DNA of 19,539 nt from positions 1-19,539 of the forward strand of contig DHXL01000182.1 in the NCBI GenBank assembly GCA_002415335.1, read 5' to 3'. The translations under genes and the position numbers were made by a program. Shown in pieces: positions 1 through 7,636 of the stretch (its first letter is position 1; each line of letters begins with the position of its first letter). The stretch comes from Oxalobacteraceae bacterium UBA5157. GTDB lineage: Bacteria; Pseudomonadota; Gammaproteobacteria; Burkholderiales; Burkholderiaceae_D. A model generated the notes under the pieces. It was not told the DNA's origin, did not search any database, and saw only the letters and a list, made by a program, of their open reading frames with translations.

Positions 1-912
1 GCGATCCTGGCACAACCGGCCGGCACCGTGAACGGTCAAATCCGCCTGACCGAACAAGGCGAAACCATCGCGTCGAAATTCTCGAATCCCGAGATCGGCC
101 GCCGCAACCTCGAGCTGCTGGTGGCCGCCACGCTGGAGGCCAGCCTGACGCCGCACGCAGCCGAAGGCAAGCACGCCAAGAAGCTGCGCGAATTCGAAAG
201 CGTGATGGAGGAACTATCCGAGCGCGCGTACAAGGCGTATCGCAACCTGGTGTATGAGACACCCGGCTTCACCGATTATTTTTTCGCGGCCACACCGATT
301 GCGGAAATCGCCGAACTCAATATCGGCTCGCGTCCGGCCTCGCGCAAATCGACGCGCCGCATCGAAGACTTGCGTGCGATTCCATGGGGCTTTTCCTGGG
401 GCCAATGCCGCCTGCTGCTGCCGGGCTGGTACGGCTTCGGCAGCGCGGTAACGTCCTGGCTGCAGGAAGGCGATACCAAGGAACAAGGGAAGAAAGTGGC
501 GAGGCTGCGCGCGATGTTCCGCGACTGGCCATTCTTCGCGACGCTGCTGTCCAACATGGACATGGTCTTGTCGAAAACCGATCTCGCGGTGGCCTCACGC
601 TATGCCGAACTGGTGGCCGACAAGAAGCTGCGCAACAGCGTCTTCAAGCGCATCGTCAGCGAGCATGAACGCACCACCGCGTGCCTGACCGCGATCACCG
701 GCGCAAAAGAACGCCTGGCCGGCAACCCGCTTTTGGCGCGCTCGATCAAGAACCGCTTTGCCTATCTCGATCCGCTGAATCACTTACAAGTCGAACTGAT
801 CAAGCGCCATCGCGCCGCGACCGCAGACGGCCGCAAGAGCGACGAGCGGGTGCATCGCGGGATCCACTTGTCGATCAACGGGATCGCGGCGGGCCTGCGG
901 AATACCGGTTGA
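1..912 (+). CDS. ppc: Phosphoenolpyruvate carboxylase, C-terminal part (5' end outside window)
   Basis: This frame is open from base 1 and shows the last 303 residues of PEP carboxylase, which adds bicarbonate to PEP to give oxaloacetate and refills the TCA cycle in the cytoplasm. Recognisable family blocks, in order, are GTVNGQIRLTEQGE at the very start, GSRPASRK near visible residues 109-116, the block LRAIPWGFSWGQCRLLLPGW, and the terminal ING(I)AAGLRNTG, which is the usual PEPC C-terminus with its conserved final glycine. A GTG at 28 is in frame but lies inside the conserved region, so the gene must begin upstream of the window. No frameshift is visible. The gene is followed by two tandem hairpins. 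The full enzyme is normally around 900 residues, so roughly one third is visible. Confidence 0.97.
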   Translation, partial: AILAQPAGTVNGQIRLTEQGETIASKFSNPEIGRRNLELLVAATLEASLTPHAAEGKHAKKLREFESVMEELSERAYKAYRNLVYETPGFTDYFFAATPIAEIAELNIGSRPASRKSTRRIEDLRAIPWGFSWGQCRLLLPGWYGFGSAVTSWLQEGDTKEQGKKVARLRAMFRDWPFFATLLSNMDMVLSKTDLAVASRYAELVADKKLRNSVFKRIVSEHERTTACLTAITGAKERLAGNPLLARSIKNRFAYLDPLNHLQVELIKRHRAATADGRKSDERVHRGIHLSINGIAAGLRNTG

Positions 913-913
913 A

Positions 914-959
914 CGAATCGGCGGTTCACCGATTCGGCTCCTCAATTTATTCGAGGAGC
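914..959 (+). terminator. Two tandem hairpins after ppc
   Basis: The first hairpin is CGAATCGG (914-921) pairing perfectly with CCGATTCG (929-936) around a 7-base loop. The second is GCTCCTC (937-943) pairing perfectly with GAGGAGC (953-959) around a 9-base AT-rich loop. They begin two bases after the ppc stop. No U-run follows either one, so intrinsic termination is uncertain and 3' end protection of ppc mRNA is an alternative. The right arm of the second hairpin contains the Shine-Dalgarno sequence of the small reading frame at 965. Confidence 0.5.
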
Positions 960-964
960 GCGCC

Positions 965-1033
965 ATGCTGAAAATGTATGGACATTTGAGTTCGGACAAT
1001 TGCTGGAAATACGTCGCTGCCGCGGGACAGTAG
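965..1033 (+). pseudogene. N-terminal remnant of a glutathione S-transferase family gene
   Basis: This is a 22-codon reading frame, starting MLKMYGHLSSDNCWK and ending in TAG, with a GAGGAG ribosome site 6 bases upstream of ATG. The first 16 residues match the start of the thioredoxin-fold domain of GST-like proteins, which typically read M-L-K-(L/I)-Y-G-H-x-x-S-x-N-C-(Y/W)-K-V and have the active-site Ser/Cys in that loop. After WK the similarity stops, and the rest of the domain (about 180 residues in a full GST) is absent. It is therefore best read as a deletion remnant. It lies between ppc and the DUF427 gene. A functional micropeptide cannot be ruled out, because the start and ribosome site are intact. 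Confidence 0.5.
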
Positions 1034-1072
1034 CCTCGCAGCATGCGCCGATGAACTATCAGGAGAACTAAC

Positions 1073-1363
1073 ATGCCGAAAGCAATCTGGAACGGTGCCG
1101 TCATCGCCGAAGCGGCGGCCGATGAAATCGAAATCGTCGAAGGCAACATCTACTTCCCTGACGCCGCAGTACACCAGGAATTTCTGCAGGCTAGCGACAC
1201 GCATACCGTTTGTCCATGGAAAGGCACGGCCAATTACTACCACCTGGCGGTAGCCGGACAAGTGAACCGCGACGCGGCCTGGTACTACCCGCAGCCGAAA
1301 GATGCCGCGAAACAGATTGCCGGGCATGTCGCGTTTTGGCATGGCGTGCAGGTCGAACCCTGA
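1073..1363 (+). CDS. DUF427 domain protein
   Basis: This 96-residue protein is a single DUF427 domain (Pfam PF04248, also named NTP_transf_9), a small beta-rich fold found alone or repeated in many bacteria. Its biochemical role is not established. Typical family features visible here are the opening KAIWNGAVIAE, the EGNIYFP segment, the central VCPWKGTANYYHL with its single cysteine, the AAWYYPQPKDAA stretch, and a closing HVAFWHGVQVEP. Length is normal for a single-domain member. ATG at 1073 has a clear AGGAGA ribosome site at 1061-1066. It is intact although both neighbours on the same strand (GST-like at 965, HAD-like at 1379) are truncated. There is no signal peptide or membrane helix, so it is probably cytoplasmic. 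Confidence 0.9.
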   Translation: MPKAIWNGAVIAEAAADEIEIVEGNIYFPDAAVHQEFLQASDTHTVCPWKGTANYYHLAVAGQVNRDAAWYYPQPKDAAKQIAGHVAFWHGVQVEP

Positions 1364-1378
1364 AGAAGGTAATCGCTG

Positions 1379-1507
1379 ATGCCGGCCATTGAATCGATGC
1401 ACACCATCTTCTTCGATATCGACGATACGCTCGTCGATTACAAAGCGGCGGAAAGAGCCGCAGCGCTGGTCTTTTATCAGGATCACATTCAAGCGCTCTG
1501 TCGCTGA
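1379..1507 (+). pseudogene. N-terminal remnant of a HAD-superfamily hydrolase gene
   Basis: This is a 42-codon reading frame starting at ATG 1379, 9 bases after an AAGAAGG ribosome site and 15 bases after the DUF427 stop, so it was probably co-transcribed with that gene. Residues 7-20 read MHTIFFDIDDTLVD, which is HAD motif I (DxDxT) with the nucleophile and acid/base aspartates at residues 13 and 15. It then continues YKAAERAAALVFY, like the cap-side helix of YjjG-type phosphatases, and stops at TGA 1505-1507. Motifs II-IV and about 180 further residues are missing. The next DNA is the 3' end of the convergent M48 peptidase gene, so the body of the hydrolase has been deleted. Confidence 0.6.
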
Positions 1508-1522
1508 GGCCGGGTCGGCCTG

Positions 1523-2863
1523 CTATTCCGATTTGCAATGAAAAGACGGCGACGTATTCAGATGCTCCGCCTTCCAGCGCATCGCGGCAAAGATGCGTTT
1601 TCTGGGGCTCGGGTGGTCGAAGAAGACAAATTCCTCAATCGGACCCGGATCGGCCTTGCGATATTCCGTCAGCTTCAAATCGACTTCAGCAAATCCATCC
1701 GGCTCCTGCGATGCATTCAATCCGAATAAGTCGGCCTCTCCTTCCTGGACCCGAATCATGCTGTTGATGATCGGCGTCATCGCAAACAGGTAGATGGAAA
1801 ACAGCGCCGCAAGCAGCGGCAATCCGGCCGGATCGGATTGGTCGCGGATACCGAGACGCGCTCCCCAGCGCTGCAACGCCAGGCCATATGACCACTTCAG
1901 GTATGCGAAACCAAGCACCAGTATCAGTCCAAACGACAGCAGCATTTTATAAATATGGTTCAGTACATAGTGTCCCAGTTCGTGTCCCATGACGCCTTTG
2001 ATTTCAGGCAGTGAGGCACGTCTGAGCAGATTATCGTTCAGCCGAATCGCTGCGGTTCCGAAAATACCGCTCACGTTGGCACTAACCCGGTTGTCCTGTC
2101 TCGATGCATCGAACTGGTAAATATTATCCGCCGGGACGCCGTTCGCGCGGGCCATTGCGAGTATCGGCTGCTTGATGCGCTCATCAGCGAGCGGCTTGTA
2201 GGTATTGAATAACGGATCGATGTAGACGGGCCCGATCAGCAGCATGAAGGATAAAAACCCGACGCCGAGCACGGAACCCCAGATCCACCATGTGCGCGGT
2301 GCGCGGCGCAGCACGGCATACATCAGCGAAATGAACAGGCCGCCCGCGATGATAGCGATTGCGGCACTCAGCGCCTGCTCGCCCATCCACGGCAGGAACG
2401 TCTGATTGGCCAGGCCGAACAGATGCTCGCGATAAAAGCCCTCGTATACGGTCAGGGGCAGAGTCAGCGCGGCCGAGAGCAGCATAAAAAGCATCGCCAG
2501 CAGAACGCTTTGGATCGATTTGAACCGGACGCGCCGATCGATCGCAGCGCGAAACCGGACCAATGTGCCGGATACCGCGATAATCCAGGCGGCCGCCACA
2601 CCCAGCGCGAAACGCAAACCCTGCAACCAGTAGCCGCCTTCAAAATACGCATCCGAGCGCGCCCGCGCGGCGGGCGAAAGGCGCGCCATGTAAGCCTGCG
2701 TGGCGGCCATGGGGTCGGCCGGCAGCGCGGCGCGCCATGCATCGTTGACCGGGGCAATCTCGGCGGCGGCAGCAGCATGTTGCGAGACCGGCGCCGCTAG
2801 GCCGAGCACCACCGCCAGCAGAAGTGTGATGGCGATCAAGAGCCAGAATGCGTTTCTCGTCAA
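1523..2863 (-). CDS. M48 family (Ste24-like) integral membrane metalloprotease
   Basis: This 446-residue zinc metallopeptidase resembles the CAAX-prenyl-protease/Ste24 type of family M48. The N-terminus (residues 5-27) is a signal-anchor-like hydrophobic stretch. Further hydrophobic segments lie near 83-103, 117-138, 163-186, 192-212, 305-323 and 345-370. The zinc-binding HEXXH is HELGH at 294-298, and the third ligand is probably Glu376 in QEGEADLFG. The C-terminal DHPSPRKRI (416-424) is the usual M48 tail motif. In bacteria such enzymes sit in the cytoplasmic membrane, and their substrates are mostly unknown. The start is TTG at 2863, chosen because GGGAGA lies 5 bases upstream and the hydrophobic N-terminus follows at once. 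No in-frame ATG is close upstream. It lies downstream of the LytTR regulator on the same strand, with a gap of about 110 bp that shows no terminator. Confidence 0.88.
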   Translation of the reverse strand: MTRNAFWLLIAITLLLAVVLGLAAPVSQHAAAAAEIAPVNDAWRAALPADPMAATQAYMARLSPAARARSDAYFEGGYWLQGLRFALGVAAAWIIAVSGTLVRFRAAIDRRVRFKSIQSVLLAMLFMLLSAALTLPLTVYEGFYREHLFGLANQTFLPWMGEQALSAAIAIIAGGLFISLMYAVLRRAPRTWWIWGSVLGVGFLSFMLLIGPVYIDPLFNTYKPLADERIKQPILAMARANGVPADNIYQFDASRQDNRVSANVSGIFGTAAIRLNDNLLRRASLPEIKGVMGHELGHYVLNHIYKMLLSFGLILVLGFAYLKWSYGLALQRWGARLGIRDQSDPAGLPLLAALFSIYLFAMTPIINSMIRVQEGEADLFGLNASQEPDGFAEVDLKLTEYRKADPGPIEEFVFFDHPSPRKRIFAAMRWKAEHLNTSPSFHCKSE

Positions 2864-2971
2864 GATGTTCTCCCACCGTTGTGCCTGCAGAAAGGCCGAT
2901 CGGTGCCGCTCGCGATTCGGCGGGATCGCCTGAAGACAGGATCAATCAGCCGATGCGGCTTGCACGATCGC

Positions 2972-3766
2972 CTATCGCACCAGCACCTTCACCACCGGCC
3001 ACTGGCGGCGCGAAATCGGCAGGCGCTCGTCGATATCCCGCAAAATAATCTGCCACGCATCCTGCGCGCGATCATTCTCGCCATCGCCTTCGCTCGCCGA
3101 AGAACCGCGTTCAACCCCGACGATCGCGTCGCGCGCCACCAGCGTATTGCGATGTACGCGCACGAACTCCGCGCCGAACTCTTCCTCGATCGATAACAGC
3201 GATTCTTCGATCAGGTATTCGCGCACCTTGGTGCGCACGGTCACATATTTTAATTCGGCTTTCAGGTAAATCACGTCCGCCACCGGCACCAATAGCAGGC
3301 GATCGCGCTCTTGCACGGAAAAGTGACGGCGCTTCGCGTGCAGCGCCGTGCTCGCGGCCGCGATCGCTTCCTGCTGTGACTGGAGCCGGGCGCGCAGATT
3401 GCCGGCGCGGCGCAGCGCCTCCGCCAAGCGCTCGGCGCGCACCGGCTTCAGCAGGTAATCGAGTGCATGCACTTCGAACGCCTTCAGCGCGAATTCATCA
3501 TAGGCCGTCACAAAAATGACGAGTGGAGCACCCGCCGCCGCATTGGCCAGGTGGGCGGCGAGTTCGATGCCGCTCATGCCGGGCATTTGCACGTCCAGCA
3601 AGACGATGTCCGGCCTGGTCATGACGATGCCGTTCAATGCGCTCTGCGCCTGATCCGCTTCGCCGACCAGCTGGTGCGGATACTGCGCGGCGATATCGGA
3701 TAATAATGTCCGCAATCGGGCCCGCGCCGGCGCCTCGTCATCGACGATGAATATGCGAGGAATCAT
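2972..3766 (-). CDS. LytTR-family response regulator (AlgR-like)
   Basis: This 264-residue DNA-binding response regulator has a receiver domain at about 3-120, with acidic pocket Asp9-Asp10, phosphoacceptor Asp58 in IVLLDVQMPGMSG, Thr87 and Lys107 (LLKPV). A helical linker follows, then a LytTR DNA-binding domain at about 144-262 (from RHFSVQERDRLLLV to LPISRRQ). The order, length and argH-linked context match AlgR. ATG at 3766 is preferred because it overlaps the kinase stop as TGATG; a TTG one codon earlier is possible but unnecessary. The LytTR domain carries an acidic, Ser/Gly-rich insertion (about residues 220-236) before its last strands. Translational coupling to the kinase implies stoichiometric expression. 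Its targets cannot be read from this window. Confidence 0.93.
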   Translation of the reverse strand: MIPRIFIVDDEAPARARLRTLLSDIAAQYPHQLVGEADQAQSALNGIVMTRPDIVLLDVQMPGMSGIELAAHLANAAAGAPLVIFVTAYDEFALKAFEVHALDYLLKPVRAERLAEALRRAGNLRARLQSQQEAIAAASTALHAKRRHFSVQERDRLLLVPVADVIYLKAELKYVTVRTKVREYLIEESLLSIEEEFGAEFVRVHRNTLVARDAIVGVERGSSASEGDGENDRAQDAWQIILRDIDERLPISRRQWPVVKVLVR

Positions 3767-4821
3767 CAAGCCGCTTTCACGTAAGGGAAGCGCAGCCGCA
3801 CCTCAAAAACGCCCTCTGTCATCGCGGTCGTCAATTGCGCCTCGACGTCGTATAACAGCGCCAGGCGCTCGCGAATATTATCCAGCGCCATATGATTGCC
3901 GATATCCGATGCGCCATCCTCGGGTGCAGCATCGCACAGCGGGTTGATCACGGCGATTTCAATCCGGTCCATGCTGCGCGTCAGCTCGATCCGGATCAAC
4001 ACCGGTGCGCGTGCCGGCTCGACGCCATAATGCACCGCGTTTTCCAGCAAGGGCTGCAGCAGCAACGCCGGCACCTGCGCCTTGTGCAGCACATTGTCGG
4101 TGATATTGACGGCTTTCCATTGGACCTGCAGGCGCGGGCCGAGGCGGATCTTTTCGATCGATAGATATTTTTTGCACAAGCGGATTTCATCTTCGAGCGT
4201 GACGATGTCGCGCGCATCGCGCATCAGCACGCGGAACAAGTCGGCCAGATCCTCCAGCGTGGTTTCGGCCCGCAACGGTTCGGTGCGGATCAGCGACAGC
4301 ACCGCATTGAGGCTGTTGAACAGAAAATGCGGCCTGATTCGCGCCTGCAGCGCCTGCAGCCTGGCCTCGACCAGCGCCGGCGAAAACGCGCGCGTGCGCA
4401 ATTCGAAATAATGCTGCAGTACGATGCCAAACAGGGCCGCAGTGAGCATGCCCTCGATAGCCGACAAGGTGCTGAAGCTGGCGCCGAACATATCGTTGCC
4501 CAACACGAAACGAATGATCAGCGCCGTGACGGCAGCCGGCACCAACGCACATGCCGCCCGCTGACCCGATAGCGGAATCGTGCGGATGATCCGGCGCAGG
4601 CCGCACAGCGCCAGCAGTGACGACAGGGTTGCCAGTTCGACGACAACCGCCGACTCGACAAAGGCCGACACGCCCGCCCTTAAAGTGGCGGCGTGCAGCA
4701 GGCTGCCCGCCAGGGCCGCCGCATTGACTGCCAGCAGAGCCCGGAAAACCACGCCGATGTTGCAGCAATCGGGAATCACGATCTCGATGGCAGTACGAGC
4801 GGGAGCGGGTGTCAGCGGCAT
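3766..4821 (-). CDS. LytS/YehU-type sensor histidine kinase (AlgZ/FimS-like)
   Basis: This 351-residue membrane kinase is of the His_kinase (PF06580) type. The N-terminal half has hydrophobic segments near 23-46, 53-75, 90-108 and 120-136 with very short loops and no periplasmic sensor domain. The phosphoacceptor region is IRPHFLFNSLNAV with His165. The ATP-binding part has an N-box-like PLLENAVHYG (257-266, Asn261) and the G-box-like GNHMALDNIRERL (308-320), a variant that lacks the usual GxGxG and is seen in AlgZ/FimS relatives. It should phosphorylate the regulator encoded immediately downstream. ATG at 4821 has no obvious ribosome site. Divergent transcription from argH with an 82-bp gap is the same arrangement as algZ-algR and argH in Pseudomonas. 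The signal sensed is unknown. Confidence 0.9.
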   Translation of the reverse strand: MPLTPAPARTAIEIVIPDCCNIGVVFRALLAVNAAALAGSLLHAATLRAGVSAFVESAVVVELATLSSLLALCGLRRIIRTIPLSGQRAACALVPAAVTALIIRFVLGNDMFGASFSTLSAIEGMLTAALFGIVLQHYFELRTRAFSPALVEARLQALQARIRPHFLFNSLNAVLSLIRTEPLRAETTLEDLADLFRVLMRDARDIVTLEDEIRLCKKYLSIEKIRLGPRLQVQWKAVNITDNVLHKAQVPALLLQPLLENAVHYGVEPARAPVLIRIELTRSMDRIEIAVINPLCDAAPEDGASDIGNHMALDNIRERLALLYDVEAQLTTAMTEGVFEVRLRFPYVKAA

Positions 4822-4854
4822 GGAATGAAACGCAGTTGCAGTAATGGTTTGTTT

Positions 4855-4860
4855 TATAAT
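4855..4860 (+). promoter_or_regulatory. Probable -10 element of the argH promoter
   Basis: A perfect TATAAT hexamer lies in the 82-bp divergent spacer between the kinase gene and argH, 43 bases before the argH ATG. A TTGCAG is present upstream, but only 13 bases away, so the -35 contact is poor or uses a weaker match further out. On the minus strand the same AT block reads TATAAA and could contribute to the divergent kinase promoter. This is a motif-only call. Confidence 0.5.
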
Positions 4861-4903
4861 CGCCTAATTCCCCCGATTATGACAGCCGATTTTGACAATA
4901 GAT

Positions 4904-6298
4904 ATGACCACACAACTCTCCAAAAAAGGCGAGGCCTGGTCGGCGCGCTTTTCCGAACCAGTCTCCGATCTGGTCAAACGTTACACCGCTTCGGTCTTTT
5001 TCGACAAGCGCCTCGCGCAATTCGACATTGAAGGCTCGCTGGCGCATGCGGACATGCTGGCCCAGCAAGGCATTATCAGCCGCGAGGATCATGCCGACAT
5101 TCAGCGCGGCATGGCGCAAATCCAGGCCGAGATTGCGTCCGGGCAGTTCGAATGGCTGCTCGACCTGGAAGACGTGCACCTGAATATCGAAAAACGCCTG
5201 ACCGAACTGGTCGGCGACGCCGGCAAGCGGTTGCATACCGGGCGCTCGCGCAACGACCAGGTCGCCACCGACATCCGGCTTTTCCTGCGTGCAGCGATCG
5301 ACGATATCAGCGGCTTGCTGCGCGAACTGCGCCTGGCCCTGGTCGATCTGGCTGAGCAGCACGCGGAAACCATCCTGCCCGGCTTCACCCACATGCAGGT
5401 CGCCCAACCGATCACGTTCGGCCACCACATGCTGGCGTACGTCGAAATGTTCGGGCGCGATAGCGAGCGCATGACCGACTGCCGCAAGCGCGTGAATCGC
5501 CTGCCGCTGGGTGCCGCAGCGCTGGCCGGCACCACTTTTCCGATCGACCGCGAACGGGTCGCGCAGACGCTCGGCTTCGAAGATGTCTGCCGCAATTCAC
5601 TGGATGCGGTGTCCGATCGTGATTTTGCGATCGAATTCTGCGCGGCGGCGGCGCTGGTGATGACCCATATTTCGCGCATGTCGGAAGAACTGGTGATCTG
5701 GATGAGTCCGCGGGTCGGCTTCATCGACATCGCCGACCGCTTTTGCACCGGGTCGTCGATCATGCCGCAAAAGAAAAATCCGGACGTGCCGGAACTGGCG
5801 CGCGGCAAGACCGGCCGCGTCAACGGCCATCTGATCAGCCTCTTGACGCTGATGAAGGGCCAACCGCTGGCCTACAACAAAGATAATCAGGAAGACAAGG
5901 AACCGCTGTTCGATACGGTCGATACCGTCACCGATACGCTGCGCATTTTCGCCGACATGGCGCGCGGTATCTCGGTCAAGGCCGATGCGATGCGCGCGGC
6001 CGCGCTGCAAGGTTATGCGACCGCGACCGACCTGGCCGACTACCTGGTCAAGAAAGGCTTGCCTTTCCGCGACGCGCACGAAGCAGTGGCGCGCGCGGTG
6101 CGCACCTGCGTCGACCGCGGTTGCGATCTGGGCGACCTGAGCCTCGACGAATTGCGCGCGTTCTCGCCGCTGATCGAAAACGACATCTTCGGGGTCCTCA
6201 CGCTGGAAGGCTCGGTCGCCGCCCGCGATCACATCGGCGGCACCGCGCCGAACCAGGTACGTGCTGCGATCCAGCGCGTGCGCAAACAGTTGACATGA
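4904..6298 (+). CDS. argH: Argininosuccinate lyase
   Basis: This 464-residue cytoplasmic homotetrameric enzyme is of the fumarase/aspartase superfamily. It splits argininosuccinate into arginine and fumarate, the last step of arginine synthesis. Conserved blocks (numbered from the chosen start) are HTGRSRNDQ (111-119), GFTHMQ with the general-acid/base His163, and the superfamily signature GSSIMPQKKNPD (283-294) containing the catalytic serine. Length fits the family (about 460). ATG 4904 is preferred over an in-frame TTG at 4892, because the protein then starts MTTQLSKKGEAW, as in relatives. Neither start has a strong ribosome site. No terminator is visible in the 83 bp before livK. Confidence 0.97.
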   Translation: MTTQLSKKGEAWSARFSEPVSDLVKRYTASVFFDKRLAQFDIEGSLAHADMLAQQGIISREDHADIQRGMAQIQAEIASGQFEWLLDLEDVHLNIEKRLTELVGDAGKRLHTGRSRNDQVATDIRLFLRAAIDDISGLLRELRLALVDLAEQHAETILPGFTHMQVAQPITFGHHMLAYVEMFGRDSERMTDCRKRVNRLPLGAAALAGTTFPIDRERVAQTLGFEDVCRNSLDAVSDRDFAIEFCAAAALVMTHISRMSEELVIWMSPRVGFIDIADRFCTGSSIMPQKKNPDVPELARGKTGRVNGHLISLLTLMKGQPLAYNKDNQEDKEPLFDTVDTVTDTLRIFADMARGISVKADAMRAAALQGYATATDLADYLVKKGLPFRDAHEAVARAVRTCVDRGCDLGDLSLDELRAFSPLIENDIFGVLTLEGSVAARDHIGGTAPNQVRAAIQRVRKQLT

Positions 6299-6381
6299 AA
6301 TCTGCCCCCCGGTCGTACACTCGTATTTAAATAGATGTATTCTCGAACGTTTGAAATTTCCAACAGGGATAGGATGACAAC

Positions 6382-7539
6382 ATGTTACTTAATCAACTAG
6401 TTAAAACATTATCAGCTCTCGTCGTAAGTGTCGGTATTGCCAGCCCAGTCTTGGCGGCAGAAGTCAAAATCGGTGCTGCTGAAGCGCTGACCGGTCCGGC
6501 CGCCAAATACGGCGTCGCGATCAAGAATGGTTTGACCTTGGCTGCAGATGAAATCAATGCCAAAGGTGGCGTCAACGGCGACAAACTGGTATTGATCGCT
6601 GAAGACGAGCAGGGTAAAAAGGAAGAAGCGATCAATGTTTTCAAAAAACTTATTTTTCAAGATAAGGCCTTGATGATATTCGGTCCGACACTGTCGAATT
6701 CAGCCTTCGCTGCCGACCCGATTGCCAATGCCGCCAAAGTCGTGGTCTTCGGCACCAGCAACACGGCCGATGGCATCACCGCGATGGGGCCATTTACCTT
6801 CCGTAACTCCGTGATGGAAGCAGACGTGCTGCCTGTGACGGTTCGCGCGGCTGTCAAACATTTCAGCCTGAAAAAAGTCGCCGTTATTTATGGCAACGAT
6901 GATGCCTTCACGAAGAGTGGCTATGACGTATTCAAGAACACCTTGGAAGCACAAAAAACTCCCGTCACCACCACTGAAACCTATGCCAAAGGCGATGTCG
7001 ACTTCAAAGCGCAATTAACCAAAATCAAGGCGACCAATCCTGACGCCATCGTTTGCTCCTGTCTGGCGGAAGAAGCGGCCAACATCATTTTGCAAACTCG
7101 TTCGCTTGGAATGAAACAACCATTCATCGGCGGCAATGGCCTGAACTCGCCAAAGCTGTTTGAGATCGCCAAGGACAGTGGCGACAACACCGTCATGGGA
7201 AGCCCATGGTCGGCTGAAAATGCCGCGCCTGCCAACAAGGCGTTCATCGCCGCCTACAAAGCGAAGTTCAATGCCGACCCGGACCAGTTTGCAGCACAGG
7301 CTTATGATGCGATGCACATCGTTGCTGAAGCACTCGGCAAAGTGAAACTGAGCGGCAATCTCGAAAAGGATCGTCAGGCATTGCGTGATGCATTGCCTGC
7401 CGTGAAGTGGGATGGCGCAACAGGCAAATTCAGCTTCCGTCGTGCCACATCGAAAGATGGCAAAGAAGTGGGCTACGATGCACAGCAAGATGCCATCGTG
7501 AACATTGCCAAGGGCGGAAAATTCACGCTGCTTAAGTGA
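6382..7539 (+). CDS. livK: Periplasmic branched-chain amino acid type binding protein
   Basis: This 385-residue type I periplasmic binding protein (Peripla_BP_6 / Leu-Ile-Val binding family) captures the ligand for the LivHMGF importer encoded downstream. Residues 1-26 form a signal peptide with hydrophobic core and a VLA-A cleavage region, and mature protein starts near AEVKIGAAEALTGPAAKYG. The family segment GLTLAADEINAKGGVNG follows, then the first-lobe IFGPTLSNSAFAADPIA, and the second-lobe KKVAVIYGNDDAFTKSG. ATG 6382 has an AGGGATAGG ribosome region upstream. Ligand choice (Leu/Ile/Val, other amino acids, or aromatic compounds) cannot be fixed by reading. A hairpin plus U-tract follows, so livK is probably expressed more than the rest of the operon. 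Confidence 0.92.
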   Translation: MLLNQLVKTLSALVVSVGIASPVLAAEVKIGAAEALTGPAAKYGVAIKNGLTLAADEINAKGGVNGDKLVLIAEDEQGKKEEAINVFKKLIFQDKALMIFGPTLSNSAFAADPIANAAKVVVFGTSNTADGITAMGPFTFRNSVMEADVLPVTVRAAVKHFSLKKVAVIYGNDDAFTKSGYDVFKNTLEAQKTPVTTTETYAKGDVDFKAQLTKIKATNPDAIVCSCLAEEAANIILQTRSLGMKQPFIGGNGLNSPKLFEIAKDSGDNTVMGSPWSAENAAPANKAFIAAYKAKFNADPDQFAAQAYDAMHIVAEALGKVKLSGNLEKDRQALRDALPAVKWDGATGKFSFRRATSKDGKEVGYDAQQDAIVNIAKGGKFTLLK

Positions 7540-7585
7540 GTAAAGTAAGTAAATCTCAACGGTAATCACCGTTTGGTATAAGAGC

Positions 7586-7626
7586 AGGCATTTCCGGTTT
7601 ATTCGCTGGAAGTGCCTTCATTTTTT
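7586..7626 (+). terminator. Intra-operon terminator or attenuator between livK and livH
   Basis: AGGCATTTCC (7586-7595) pairs with GGAAGTGCCT (7608-7617) as a 10-bp stem with one G-U wobble and a 12-base loop, followed at once by TCA and six Ts (7621-7626). This has the form of a Rho-independent terminator. It lies 46 bases after the livK stop and 10 bases before the livH ATG, so partial read-through would set the ratio of binding protein to permease. A smaller hairpin, AACGGT/ACCGTT (7558-7573), precedes it. Confidence 0.75.
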
Positions 7627-7636
7627 GGGCGACATC

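Noticed and set aside
5597..6232. A 211-codon minus-strand frame inside argH
   Set aside because: It is antisense to conserved ArgH sequence including the C-terminal catalytic half; composition is typical of a shadow frame.
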